Shown here: piece after piece, positions 55,738 to 63,984 of the stretch
Position numbering within the stretch: the stretch's first letter is position 1
How the letters are laid out: every line of letters begins with the position of its first letter
Assembly: GCA_016186625.1 (NCBI GenBank)
Contig: JACPLG010000005.1
Location: 1-64,000, forward strand
Direction: 5' to 3'
Source of the DNA: Candidatus Levyibacteriota bacterium
GTDB taxonomy: Bacteria > Patescibacteria > Microgenomatia > Levybacterales > UBA12049
Length of the DNA: 64,000 nucleotides
Made by a program: the position numbers and the translations under genes
The notes under the pieces: model-generated
The model's database searches: none
Told to the model about the DNA's origin: nothing
The model's input: only the letters and a program-made list of their open reading frames with translations

Positions 55738-56666
55738 AGTCTCCCTCCGGGCCGGAGGCCTCCTTTCGAAACTTTAAGAAAGAAATCTTCAAGATCAGGT
55801 TTGTTAATTGAAATATCTTGAAAGTTAATCTTGTTATTCGTAAGCATTGTTAGAAAATTTGAAATTTTTTTGCTTTCAACACTTATGTAAAACATACTTC
55901 CATCTCTTTTGTATTTAATTTTCTGATCTTCAAAAACTTCTTCCGCCTTTTTATAGTCTTTTATTAAAATCTCCATTTGGGAGACGGTTATTTGATTTGC
56001 TAAATTTTCAGGCGTGTCTTCTGCAATGATTTTCCCATGATTAAGAATTATCACTCGGTCACACATTTCTTCAACTTCCCCCATATTGTGGGATGTAAAA
56101 AGCATGCTGACTTTATATTCTTTTTGCTCTTTTTTTAAAAACTCTCTAATCTTTACAGCAATTTCAGGATCAAGGGATGCAGTCGGCTCATCCAAAAGAA
56201 TAATTTCGGGATAATTTAAAAAAGCTTTTGTCAAAAGAAGTCTTGCCCGTTCTCCAGCGGAAAGAGAGTTTACTTCCTTTTCTCTCAAATGGTTGATTTC
56301 AAACTCAGAAAGTAATTTATCAATTCTTTTCTTTTTATTTGGAATTTCATAAAGGTCAGCATAAATTGATAGAACTTGATCAACTGTAAAAAGCCAAGGT
56401 AGAGAAATATAGGCAGATGAAAAATTAACTCTTTTGAGAATTTCACTTCTTGCCTTTTTGAATGTTTTCCCAAAATATGAAATCTGTCCGCTTGTGGGCT
56501 CCATTACATCCAAAAGCATATAGATAGTTGTTGTTTTACCTGCGCCATTTGGTCCAAGAAGACCAAGAATTTCCCCCTCGTTCAGAGAAAAAGAAACACG
56601 GTCCACTGCCGTAAAATCACCAAATTGTTTTGTAAGGTTTTTGACCTCTAATACTTTATTTAACAT
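55734..56666 (-). CDS. ABC transporter ATP-binding protein
   Basis: 310 residues. GPNGAGKTTTIYMLL is Walker A, SLSAGERARLLLTKAFL the signature motif, IILLDEPTASLDPE Walker B, TSHNMGEVEEMCDRVIIL the His switch. A C-terminal domain of about 80 residues is of the type found in DrrA/NatA-like ATPases. Pairs with the adjacent permease. It lies 17 bases after the cca stop and is probably transcribed with it. Confidence 0.93.
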   Translation of the reverse strand: MLNKVLEVKNLTKQFGDFTAVDRVSFSLNEGEILGLLGPNGAGKTTTIYMLLDVMEPTSGQISYFGKTFKKARSEILKRVNFSSAYISLPWLFTVDQVLSIYADLYEIPNKKKRIDKLLSEFEINHLREKEVNSLSAGERARLLLTKAFLNYPEIILLDEPTASLDPEIAVKIREFLKKEQKEYKVSMLFTSHNMGEVEEMCDRVIILNHGKIIAEDTPENLANQITVSQMEILIKDYKKAEEVFEDQKIKYKRDGSMFYISVESKKISNFLTMLTNNKINFQDISINKPDLEDFFLKVSKGGLRPGGRL

Positions 56667-56682
56667 AAAAAAACTAAGGAGG

Positions 56683-58032
56683 TTACTGAAGCTCTCTTAT
56701 TCTATTTAATAGATAATTTCTGTTATTTTTAGACAAATCTTCATCAACTTCCTCAAAAAGTTTTTGCAAAATTTCCCCTACGCGGGGACCTGGCTTTAAG
56801 TTTAACACTTTCATAACGTCATTTCCATCAATTTTAAGATCATTTAATGCAAATGGTTTTGGCGCCAACTCCCCCGCTACTCTTTCTTTGAATTTTTTAA
56901 GCCGCCAGGATTCAGCGGTTTGTGTCCCTCCACCAAGCCGGTCCCCAATTCTAAGATCCATCATGTCTCCGACATTTTCAACTCCAATTCTTCTAATAAA
57001 TCTTCTGACTGCTGCATCAGATAAATTTTCATTGACAGAAAACATATGCCACCTAATTAAAGTTACAATTTTTGTTGTTTCTTTTTTTGAAAATTTAAGC
57101 CTCTGACAAATCTCGTAAGCAATATTAGCGCCGGACACCTCATGGTTATAAAAGGTGACAAGTCCTTCTTTATCTTTTCCTGCAACTTTAGGTTTGCCAA
57201 CGTCATGAAGAAGAGCTGCAAATCTGACAATCGGATCTTTGGACGGGCAGTGCTTTAAAGACATTATGTTATGAGTAAAAACATCTGTTGTGTGATGACG
57301 GCCGGGCCGGGCCTGCGAAACTCCAACTCCTTCTAAAAGTTCGGGTAATATAAATTCCAAAAGCCCGGATTCTTTTAAAAGCATTATCCCTTTGGTAGGG
57401 TCCGGGCTTGATAAGATTTTTAAAAGCTCATCTCTAATCCGCTCGGCGGAAATATGTTTAATAAGGGCTGAGTCCTCCTTAATTTCTTTTCCTGTTGCCT
57501 CATCAATGTCAAAACCAAGCTGTGCTGCTAACCGAACTCCACGCATAAGACGCAGGGCATCCTCTTTAAACCTTTCCTTTGGATTTCCAACAGTTCTGAT
57601 AATATTTTTTTTAATATCAGACTTTCCTTCAAAAGGATCGATAAACTCTACTTCTCTGCCGGCAACTTTCATAGCAACAGCGTTTAGTGTAAAATCCCGG
57701 CGGGATAAATCTTCTTCAATTGTTTTTCCCCAAGATACTTTGTCCGGACGGCGTCTGTCAGAATAACCATGTTCGGTCCGAAAAGTTGTGATTTCAACTA
57801 TGCCAAGATTCTTAACGGGAATTCCTACAGTTCCAAACTGATTGTTATAATATCCATCTTCAAAAAGTTTGAGAATTTGCTTAGGAGTGGCGCTAGTTGT
57901 TAAGTCCCAGTCTTTTACAGGAAGTCCCATGAGAATGTCTCTTACGCATCCTCCCACAAAATAAACATCAAAACCCGACTTTTTAAGAGTGTCATATATT
58001 TTCTTTATTTTCTCTGGGATAGCTTTAGTCAT
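56683..58032 (-). CDS. cca: CCA tRNA nucleotidyltransferase / poly(A) polymerase family with HD domain
   Basis: Adds or repairs the 3' CCA of tRNA. 449 residues from the ATG at 58032 (the longer frame to 58119 runs across the divergent promoter). FVGGCVRDILMGLPVKDWDLTTSA has the GG-x-VRD and D-x-D metal motifs; RRDFTLNAVA and EDALRLMRGVRLAAQLGF are the family's B to D motifs; RFAALLHDVGKPKV is the HD phosphohydrolase domain. Distinguishing CCA addition from poly(A) synthesis by sequence alone is not reliable. Confidence 0.92.
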   Translation of the reverse strand: MTKAIPEKIKKIYDTLKKSGFDVYFVGGCVRDILMGLPVKDWDLTTSATPKQILKLFEDGYYNNQFGTVGIPVKNLGIVEITTFRTEHGYSDRRRPDKVSWGKTIEEDLSRRDFTLNAVAMKVAGREVEFIDPFEGKSDIKKNIIRTVGNPKERFKEDALRLMRGVRLAAQLGFDIDEATGKEIKEDSALIKHISAERIRDELLKILSSPDPTKGIMLLKESGLLEFILPELLEGVGVSQARPGRHHTTDVFTHNIMSLKHCPSKDPIVRFAALLHDVGKPKVAGKDKEGLVTFYNHEVSGANIAYEICQRLKFSKKETTKIVTLIRWHMFSVNENLSDAAVRRFIRRIGVENVGDMMDLRIGDRLGGGTQTAESWRLKKFKERVAGELAPKPFALNDLKIDGNDVMKVLNLKPGPRVGEILQKLFEEVDEDLSKNNRNYLLNRIRELQ

Positions 58033-58050
58033 ATTGTTTGAAGATTTGCT

Positions 58051-58071
58051 CTTTGTTATAGTATAGCAAAG
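58051..58071. promoter_or_regulatory. Dyad with divergent -10 elements for cca and recJ
   Basis: A 21-base near-palindrome (9 of 10 pairs match) containing TATAGT on the plus strand (58057-58062, towards recJ) and the extended -10 TGCTATACT on the minus strand (hexamer 58060-58065, towards cca). The cca leader would be about 20 bases. Confidence 0.55.
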
Positions 58072-58085
58072 AAAAGAAGATATAA

Positions 58086-59849
58086 ATGAAAAAGTGGGAT
58101 TTACTAAATAAAAAATCATCTCTTCGACAAACTCAGGACAAGAAAATAAAATCTAAAAAATTGGATACGGATAAATTGGTTCGAATCCTCCTTAAAAATC
58201 GAGGGATTAAAACAAAAAAAGAAGCCCAAGAGTTTTTGAGCCTAAAACTGGAAAGTTTGGATATTAATAAACTTGGGATAGACAAAAAGGACTTGAATAA
58301 AACTTTAAAAAGAATAAAAACCGCAATTGAGAAAAAAGAGCAAATAATTATTTTTGGCGACTATGATGCGGATGGGATATGTGGCACTGCAATTCTCTGG
58401 GAGACTCTGCATAGTCTTGGGGCCAATGTGTTGCCTTATATTCCCAACAGGATTGAGGAAGGATACGGTTTATCCCTTGCGGGAATATCAAATTTAAAAA
58501 ATAAAATATCAAATATAAAATTGGTGATAACAGTGGACAATGGGATTGTGGCAAATGACGCTGTTGAGTTTGCAAAAAGTTTAGACATCGATGTAATCAT
58601 CACCGACCACCACGTACCTTCTAAAACTTTGCCCAAAGCTTTTGCAATTGTACACTCAACAAAAGTCTGCGGAGCGGGTGTGGCCTGGTTTCTCTCTCAA
58701 GAGATCGTTCGGGGTCCTGTCTCGCTTCACCCCCGCCCGACATCCTCATCCGCCAGCGGGCGGACTGCGGGTGCTCGTCGGGGGTCCCCCGCGCTCACCA
58801 CCCCTCACCCCGATCACCTTGATCTCGTAGCGATTGCAACAGTTGCGGATTTAGTCCCGCTTGTTGGCCCAAATAGAATTCTTGTTAAGTTTGGGCTAGA
58901 AGAGCTTAAAAATACGAAAAGAGTTGGTTTGCAAGCGCTATATGATGAGGCAAGAATTGAAAGAGATAATATAGATACTTATACGATTGGACATATTGTT
59001 GCTCCAAGATTAAATGCTATGGGCAGGCTTGAAGAGGCAATGGACAGTCTTAGGCTTATTTGCACAAGAGACAAAAAAAGGGCAAATGTTTTGGCTAAGA
59101 AATTAGGAGAGATAAATAGAGTAAGACAGCGCCTCACAATTGATACTTTTATCCATGCCAGAGAGAGAGCCAACAAAAATACTCTCAAAAAACTACTTTT
59201 TGTTTATCATGAGTCTTATGAGCAAGGTGTGATTGGGTTGGTGGCTGGGAGACTAACAGAGGAATATTATCTCCCATCAATAGTACTTTCAAAGGGAGAA
59301 AAGTTTAGTAAAGCTTCTGCTCGTTCTGTCTCGGGGCTAAACATAATAGAGTTTATAAGGGAAGCCGGAGAGTTTCTGGTTGATGCCGGGGGACACCCTA
59401 TGGCTGCGGGTTTTACTATTGAGACAACAAAAATTCCACTTCTTGAAAAGAAATTCGAAGAGCTTTCCAGGAGATTAATTTCAGACGACCATTTGGTCAG
59501 AAGACTAAAAATTGATTGCGAATTGCCTGTTTCTTATTTAACACTTGAATTATTCGATTCGATATCGAAATTAGAACCATTTGGCATGAAAAACCCAACA
59601 CCTGTTTTTTTAAGCAAAGGTTTGGAAATCACTGATATGCGATTAGTGGGAATAGACGCAAAACATCTTAAATTAAAAATAAAAGATCAAATCTCAAATC
59701 TAACCATTGATGGGATTATTTTTAATTATGATAGTTCGATTGGTTTAAAGATCGGGGATAAAGTAGATGTTGTTTATTCAATAGAGATGAATGAATGGAA
59801 CGGAAACAAGAAATTAGAACTTAAGATAAAAGATATTAAAAGTTCCTAG
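58086..59849 (+). CDS. recJ: Single-stranded-DNA exonuclease RecJ with GC-rich insertion
   Basis: 5'-3' exonuclease for recombination and mismatch repair. 587 residues. FGDYDADGICGTA (motif I), TVDNGIV and IITDHHVP (DHH, motif III) form the first catalytic domain; DLVAIATVADLVPL is motif IV; VDAGGHPMAAGFTIE is the DHHA1 GGGH-type motif; the OB-fold follows. Two insertions stand out: SLRQTQDKK near residue 13 and a Pro/Arg/Ser-rich block near residues 208-240 encoded by a GC-rich hairpin-forming stretch just before motif IV. Both keep the frame open. Convergent with the next gene, overlapping it by 14 bases. Confidence 0.93.
   Translation: MKKWDLLNKKSSLRQTQDKKIKSKKLDTDKLVRILLKNRGIKTKKEAQEFLSLKLESLDINKLGIDKKDLNKTLKRIKTAIEKKEQIIIFGDYDADGICGTAILWETLHSLGANVLPYIPNRIEEGYGLSLAGISNLKNKISNIKLVITVDNGIVANDAVEFAKSLDIDVIITDHHVPSKTLPKAFAIVHSTKVCGAGVAWFLSQEIVRGPVSLHPRPTSSSASGRTAGARRGSPALTTPHPDHLDLVAIATVADLVPLVGPNRILVKFGLEELKNTKRVGLQALYDEARIERDNIDTYTIGHIVAPRLNAMGRLEEAMDSLRLICTRDKKRANVLAKKLGEINRVRQRLTIDTFIHARERANKNTLKKLLFVYHESYEQGVIGLVAGRLTEEYYLPSIVLSKGEKFSKASARSVSGLNIIEFIREAGEFLVDAGGHPMAAGFTIETTKIPLLEKKFEELSRRLISDDHLVRRLKIDCELPVSYLTLELFDSISKLEPFGMKNPTPVFLSKGLEITDMRLVGIDAKHLKLKIKDQISNLTIDGIIFNYDSSIGLKIGDKVDVVYSIEMNEWNGNKKLELKIKDIKSS
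58121..58142 (+). repeat. Repeat-like in-frame string near the RecJ start
   Basis: DNA encoding SLRQTQDK. From memory, the same string occurs in many unrelated CPR proteins, and related forms (for example CCCTGAGTTTGTCGAA) occur between genes, so it may be a copy of a dispersed element. Not searched. Confidence 0.45.
58712..58808 (+). repeat. GC-rich hairpin insertion inside recJ
   Basis: About 97 bases of strongly G/C-biased sequence in an AT-rich gene, translated as a Pro/Arg/Ser/Thr-rich block. It contains TCCGCC/GGCGGA (58749-58764) as a perfect 6-base stem with a 4-base loop, nested within an imperfect outer pairing of ACCCCCG..GAC against GTCGGGGGT. The codon choice differs from the flanks. 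Confidence 0.75.
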
Positions 59850-61260
59850 CTGTTGGAACAGTTTCTGGTTCTAAACCTAGGGCTCTTGACCATACTTTTA
59901 TCTTTTCATACTGCTCAGGTCTGGATAAAGATTTTAACTGAGCCTGTCTTCTGTTTGTTTTTAAAGTTATATCAAATTCTCCTAGTTTCCCTTTTTCTCT
60001 AAGAATTGCAGCAAGACGAGTGAAGAGACGAGTAGAATCCGCTATTAACCGTTTGTCAATTTTTCTATATATCCCCTTTGCTAGTTTAATTTTATTGTCA
60101 ACCGTCAAGTTGGGAGATTCAAAGGATGCATCTAGATCATGTTGAGTCTCTAAATTTCCCGTAGTCATTTCTGTCCAAAGCCTACTACTTATTCCGAAAG
60201 TTTTTAGCAGAAGTTCTTCAGTCATTGATCTAATTTCTTGCATCTTAACCACTCTTGTTATCATAGGTCCTGCTGTAGCATCCAGAATCAATAAGTGCGC
60301 TTTTTCATCTGCAATTTCTGAGGGAAGCCCTTGATCTATAGTTAGTTGTTTCCATTGGGTAGTATAAGCAAGAGCTCTCTGATTTATAGAATTGGATAAA
60401 TCGGCATACAATTTTTCTGCCAGAGCTAGTTGTTGTGTGTGGTTAGCACTAGCCATTTCAAATGCTGTTCTCATTGCTTCAATATTAATCCCATCAGGAT
60501 TAAGATCTTGCCAAAGCCTAAGGTAAATTGGGTAATTTGAAATCAATAAATCTTCTCTTTGGGTTCTTAATGATCTTAATTTTTTTATTTTATCTTCTCT
60601 TCGAGCAGGCTTAAATTCCCTAGTAGCTGCAAGGCTCTCTTTTTCTACCAATTCTTGAGTAATTCCGGCATCTCCTTTTAAAGCTGCAATCGTGACAAGA
60701 TCAGCATCAAATCTGTCTTCTATTAAAAGCTCCAAATTTCTTTTCATATCGTCCACCATTCTTAGTCTAAGATCTGAAGATCGTCCTCTGTAGGCCTTAT
60801 CAGCCCGAACCTTAAATCGTCTTATGTCTTGAGATGATATTCCTTCAATGCCAAGGACAGCTGCATATTCTCTTAAATATCCTTCAAATCTTCTTGATCC
60901 TCCAATCTCAGTTAGGATTCGTCTAGGAGAAATTCTTTCTAAAAGTCCCAATTCTCTATCTGTATCGGTAAGAATCTCTGCTCTCCTGGCGTTTTCTGCT
61001 GGATCAAAGGGATTATAAGGAAGGTGATGCTGCTCATAATCCTCTATTATAATAGGAGGATCGAATAGGGCTGGGGTCCCGGTATTAACTGATTGGGATA
61101 TGTCTGACATGGAGCCTGGAGGCTGAAATAATCTTTCCTGCCCAAAAATTTGTTGAGTATCTAATGAGGAGCTACCTACAGGAGCATCATCTGGGACTCG
61201 TTGTGGCCGCACTAAAGCTTCTTGGCCATCTGCATTTATAGGTTGTAGTCTTTCGCCCAT
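59836..61260 (-). CDS. Large all-helical protein of unknown function
   Basis: 474 residues, no membrane helix, no signal, no family recognised. Residues 1-90 are polar and disordered in character (Pro, Gln, Ser); residues about 95-470 are rich in Leu, Arg, Glu and Ala with helical periodicity. It resembles the 21224 gene in being a large cytosolic, Arg-rich unknown. The start ATG is preceded by a leader of about 75 bases from the promoter at 61342-61371, with no clear Shine-Dalgarno close to the ATG. Confidence 0.72.
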   Translation of the reverse strand: MGERLQPINADGQEALVRPQRVPDDAPVGSSSLDTQQIFGQERLFQPPGSMSDISQSVNTGTPALFDPPIIIEDYEQHHLPYNPFDPAENARRAEILTDTDRELGLLERISPRRILTEIGGSRRFEGYLREYAAVLGIEGISSQDIRRFKVRADKAYRGRSSDLRLRMVDDMKRNLELLIEDRFDADLVTIAALKGDAGITQELVEKESLAATREFKPARREDKIKKLRSLRTQREDLLISNYPIYLRLWQDLNPDGINIEAMRTAFEMASANHTQQLALAEKLYADLSNSINQRALAYTTQWKQLTIDQGLPSEIADEKAHLLILDATAGPMITRVVKMQEIRSMTEELLLKTFGISSRLWTEMTTGNLETQHDLDASFESPNLTVDNKIKLAKGIYRKIDKRLIADSTRLFTRLAAILREKGKLGEFDITLKTNRRQAQLKSLSRPEQYEKIKVWSRALGLEPETVPTARNF

Positions 61261-61341
61261 ATATTTTCTGGATTTATCTTAAATATTTTGATCCTTTTTG
61301 AATTGTTTTGTCAACTAGGAAAGATTACAGATTGTGCTTAA

Positions 61342-61371
61342 TTTTAACATATCTTATAGTAGTTAGTCAAG
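61342..61371 (-). promoter_or_regulatory. Promoter of the 474-residue unknown gene
   Basis: Minus strand: -35 TTGACT (complement of 61366-61371), 18 bases, -10 TAAAAT (complement of 61342-61347). Confidence 0.55.
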
Positions 61372-61392
61372 TAAAATTGAGATAACCTTAGA

Positions 61393-61659
61393 TTAATTCG
61401 AGGTTGGTTTAGGAGAAATCGGAGGAGCTGGAGCAATAACTTGAGGGGGAGTTCCTAATGGTTCAAATCTAGCTCTTGCAGCTATAGCAACTCTTGCTAA
61501 AACAACAGTTTTACCATCTATTTCACCCGTAACGCTTGCAGGAAAAGATTCCCCTGGTCGAACTTCCACATAAGCGCCTTGTGCCTGCTCCATAACTCCT
61601 ACAGGATGGAATCCAAGGTCATCTAGCGTTAACTGTTGTCTTTCCGATTCTCCCTTCAT
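61393..61659 (-). CDS. Small unknown protein divergent from aspS
   Basis: 88 residues from the ATG at 61659; an in-frame TTG at 61692 lies upstream of the promoter and is rejected. Polar N-terminus (MKGESERQQLTLDDLGF), a beta-like middle (ASVTGEIDGKTVVLARVAIAA) and a Pro-rich C-terminus (PPQVIAPAPPISPKPTSN). No membrane helix. No family recognised. It has a near-consensus promoter. Confidence 0.6.
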   Translation of the reverse strand: MKGESERQQLTLDDLGFHPVGVMEQAQGAYVEVRPGESFPASVTGEIDGKTVVLARVAIAARARFEPLGTPPQVIAPAPPISPKPTSN

Positions 61660-61676
61660 ACAATAATTAGACTCAA

Positions 61677-61705
61677 AGTATATTTTAACCAATACTTCTT
61701 GTCAA
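61677..61705 (-). promoter_or_regulatory. Promoter of the 61393 gene
   Basis: Minus strand: consensus -35 TTGACA (complement of 61700-61705), 17 bases, -10 TATACT (complement of 61677-61682). The leader is about 10 bases. Its -35 overlaps the aspS -35 on the other strand. Confidence 0.75.
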
Positions 61706-61727
61706 GGCAAGAACAAAAATATACAAT
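61699..61727 (+). promoter_or_regulatory. Promoter of aspS (leaderless)
   Basis: TTGTCA (61699-61704), 17 bases, TACAAT (61722-61727), 6 bases, ATG at 61734. Confidence 0.75.
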
Positions 61728-61733
61728 ACGTTT

Positions 61734-63077
61734 ATGCAAAGGACGCTTGCAAAAGACACTCTGGACAAGATCGGCGAGGAAGTTTTACTCCGGGGCTGGG
61801 TTTTAACAGTAAGATCCCACGGCAAAATTGCCTTTTTTGACCTGCGAGACAGAAGCGGGACACTTCAGATTGCAGCTTTTGATCCCAAACAAGTTCAAAA
61901 CGTAAACTCTCTTTCTCAGCAGGATGCAGTTGAGGTTGTGGGAAAAGTTAAGAAAAGAGAAGGGAAATTTGTTAATCCAAATACTCCTTTGGGAACAGTT
62001 GAGATTGAGGCATCAAAAGTTTCCATAGTCGCAAAAGCAAAGGAACTTCCATTTGACATGGGAGGAAAAGACCTTCTCTTGGAACTGCCCACACTTTTTG
62101 ATCACCGCTCACTTGCTCTAAAACACCCAAAAATTGCCAAGATATTTAAAGTCCAGGCCGCTCTTTCCTCGGAATTTCGAAAAGCCGCTCAAGAGCTTGA
62201 TTGTGTGGAAATTTTTGTTCCAACTATTGCCAAAGGAGCTACAGAAGGAGGAGCCGAGGTTTTCAAAGTGGATTATTACGGAAGTCAAGCTTTCTTGACC
62301 CAAAGCCCGCAGCTTTACAAGCAAATTATGGTGGGTGTATATGAGCGGGTATGGACAATTGCCAAGGCTTATAGAGCAGAGCCATCAGTTACAACAAGGC
62401 ATTTGTCAGAGGCAACTCAAATGGATATTGAAATAGGATTTATTGAGAATTTCGAAGAGCTCTTAGACGCTTTAGAGTTCGTAGGAACAACAATGATAAA
62501 GAACGCCTCGGAAAAGAATAAAGATATACTTTCAGAGTTTGGTATTGAGGCGCCACTGGTTCCTACCAAAGTTCCGCGCCTGACTCTTAGAGAAGCGCAA
62601 GAAATTGTTTCAAAACGAACAGGGCGTGATCTTTCAAAAGAATTAGATTTAAATCCAGAAGATGAGAAGGAAATTTGGCTGTGGGCAAAAGAGGAACATA
62701 AATCTGATTTTGTGACCATTACTCATTTTCCCACTAAAAAAAGAGCTTTTTACACAATGCCAGACCCCCAGGATCCCCAGTACAGCCTTTCTTATGACTT
62801 ACTGTTTAAAGGACTGGAAATTCTTTCGGGAAGCCAGCGAATCCATAAGCTTGATGAGTTAACCAAGCGAATGAAGGAAAAAGGAGTTGACCCAGGCAGT
62901 TTTGGCATGTATCTTGCGGCTTTTTTATATGGGATGCCACCTGAGGGCGGTTTTTCTTTTGGACTGGAACGGGTAACAATGAAGCTTTTAGAGCTATCTA
63001 ATGTGCGGGAAGCTTCGCTTTTCCCCAGAGACATGGAGCGTGTAGATGAGAGGCTTTCCGGAAATCAAAATAAATAA
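61734..63077 (+). CDS. aspS: Aspartyl-tRNA synthetase, short archaeal/eukaryotic-type
   Basis: Charges tRNA-Asp, and in non-discriminating enzymes also tRNA-Asn. 447 residues, lacking the GAD insertion of about 120 residues found in the bacterial type (about 590 residues). Residues 1-105 are the OB-fold anticodon-binding domain (LLRGWVLTVRSHGKIAFFDLRDRSG). QAFLTQSPQLYKQIM, the motif 2 region YRAEPSVTTRHLSEATQMDIE and the motif 3 region GGFSFGLERVTMKLL follow. Overlaps the next gene by 32 bases. Whether it also charges tRNA-Asn cannot be decided here. Confidence 0.92.
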   Translation: MQRTLAKDTLDKIGEEVLLRGWVLTVRSHGKIAFFDLRDRSGTLQIAAFDPKQVQNVNSLSQQDAVEVVGKVKKREGKFVNPNTPLGTVEIEASKVSIVAKAKELPFDMGGKDLLLELPTLFDHRSLALKHPKIAKIFKVQAALSSEFRKAAQELDCVEIFVPTIAKGATEGGAEVFKVDYYGSQAFLTQSPQLYKQIMVGVYERVWTIAKAYRAEPSVTTRHLSEATQMDIEIGFIENFEELLDALEFVGTTMIKNASEKNKDILSEFGIEAPLVPTKVPRLTLREAQEIVSKRTGRDLSKELDLNPEDEKEIWLWAKEEHKSDFVTITHFPTKKRAFYTMPDPQDPQYSLSYDLLFKGLEILSGSQRIHKLDELTKRMKEKGVDPGSFGMYLAAFLYGMPPEGGFSFGLERVTMKLLELSNVREASLFPRDMERVDERLSGNQNK

Positions 63078-63984
63078 GAGAAAGATATTTTATCTTTTGA
63101 TACTAGGGTTTACTTTTGCGGTTTTTTTAATTCTTGCATACATAAATATAGCGCTTAAAAGACAAAATTCAGATTTGGAGATTTATCCAAAACCTCTTAT
63201 TTATAATTCCCAAAAATATCCACAGATTAAAAATCATCAAGAAGTATTTATTTCTGCGAAAGGGGCTGTGGTTCTTGACAGGGACTCATATGTAGTCCTT
63301 TATGAAAAGAATCCAAAATTAAGGTTTTCTCCCGCCTCAACTACTAAAATCATGACCGCTCTTGTAGCTTTGGAATACTTCAAATTGGATGATATTTTGA
63401 CCATATATCAATCAAATGTTGAAGGCTCTAATATTACTTTTGAGCAGGGGGAACAGTTTACTTTTGAAAATTTGCTTTATGCACTGATGCTTCCTTCAAG
63501 TAATGACGCAGCCTCGGCGATTGCCCAGAATTATCCGGGCGAAGAAGCGGCTTTTGTTGCCAAAATGAATGAGAAAGCCAAGGAGCTTCACCTAACTGAT
63601 ACATTTTTTGGTGAGCCGATAGGGCTTTTAGATGAGAAAGTTTACACAACCCCACTTGATTTAGCGCGTCTTGCGGCGCAGGCTCTTGAGAATTCTACCT
63701 TGGCAAAAGTTGTTTCAACCAGAAATAGAGAGATAGTAAGCCTTCAGGGCAAAAATTATTCTTTGTATAATATCAACAGGCTTTTAGATTTGCCAGGAGT
63801 AAGCGGAGTAAAAACGGGTTTTACAGAGGGAGCAGGAGAAGTATTAGTAACCTCAAAAAAGATCTCGGGAGAAGGGGCAGAAATAGTAATCGTTGTAATG
63901 CAAAGCGAAGATCGTTTTTTGGACACTCAAATTTTACTTGAGTTTTTAAACAACAATATTAATTACTTATCCATTCAGCCTTAA
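63046..63984 (+). CDS. D-alanyl-D-alanine carboxypeptidase, S11 family
   Basis: Trims the terminal D-Ala of peptidoglycan pentapeptides on the outer face of the membrane. 312 residues. N-terminal signal-anchor helix (IFYLLILGFTFAVFLILAYI). SPASTTKIMTALVALE is the SxxK motif with the nucleophilic Ser, LPSSNDAASA the SxN motif, and SGVKTGFTEGAG the KTG motif, in the usual order. The C-terminal domain common in PBP5 is absent, so the protein ends soon after the transpeptidase-like fold. The ATG lies 32 bases inside aspS, implying co-transcription. Confidence 0.93.
   Translation: MRGFPEIKINKRKIFYLLILGFTFAVFLILAYINIALKRQNSDLEIYPKPLIYNSQKYPQIKNHQEVFISAKGAVVLDRDSYVVLYEKNPKLRFSPASTTKIMTALVALEYFKLDDILTIYQSNVEGSNITFEQGEQFTFENLLYALMLPSSNDAASAIAQNYPGEEAAFVAKMNEKAKELHLTDTFFGEPIGLLDEKVYTTPLDLARLAAQALENSTLAKVVSTRNREIVSLQGKNYSLYNINRLLDLPGVSGVKTGFTEGAGEVLVTSKKISGEGAEIVIVVMQSEDRFLDTQILLEFLNNNINYLSIQP

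Noticed and set aside
56667..56683. ACCTCCTT on the minus-strand message just before the ABC ATPase gene, identical to the 16S anti-Shine-Dalgarno
   Set aside because: It cannot serve as a ribosome binding site in that orientation. Plus-strand AAGGAGGT has no start codon or gene after it. Probably chance.
58033..58119. Longer N-terminus for the CCA-adding enzyme
   Set aside because: It would extend over the divergent promoter and into recJ. The nucleotidyltransferase fold begins just after the internal ATG at 58032.
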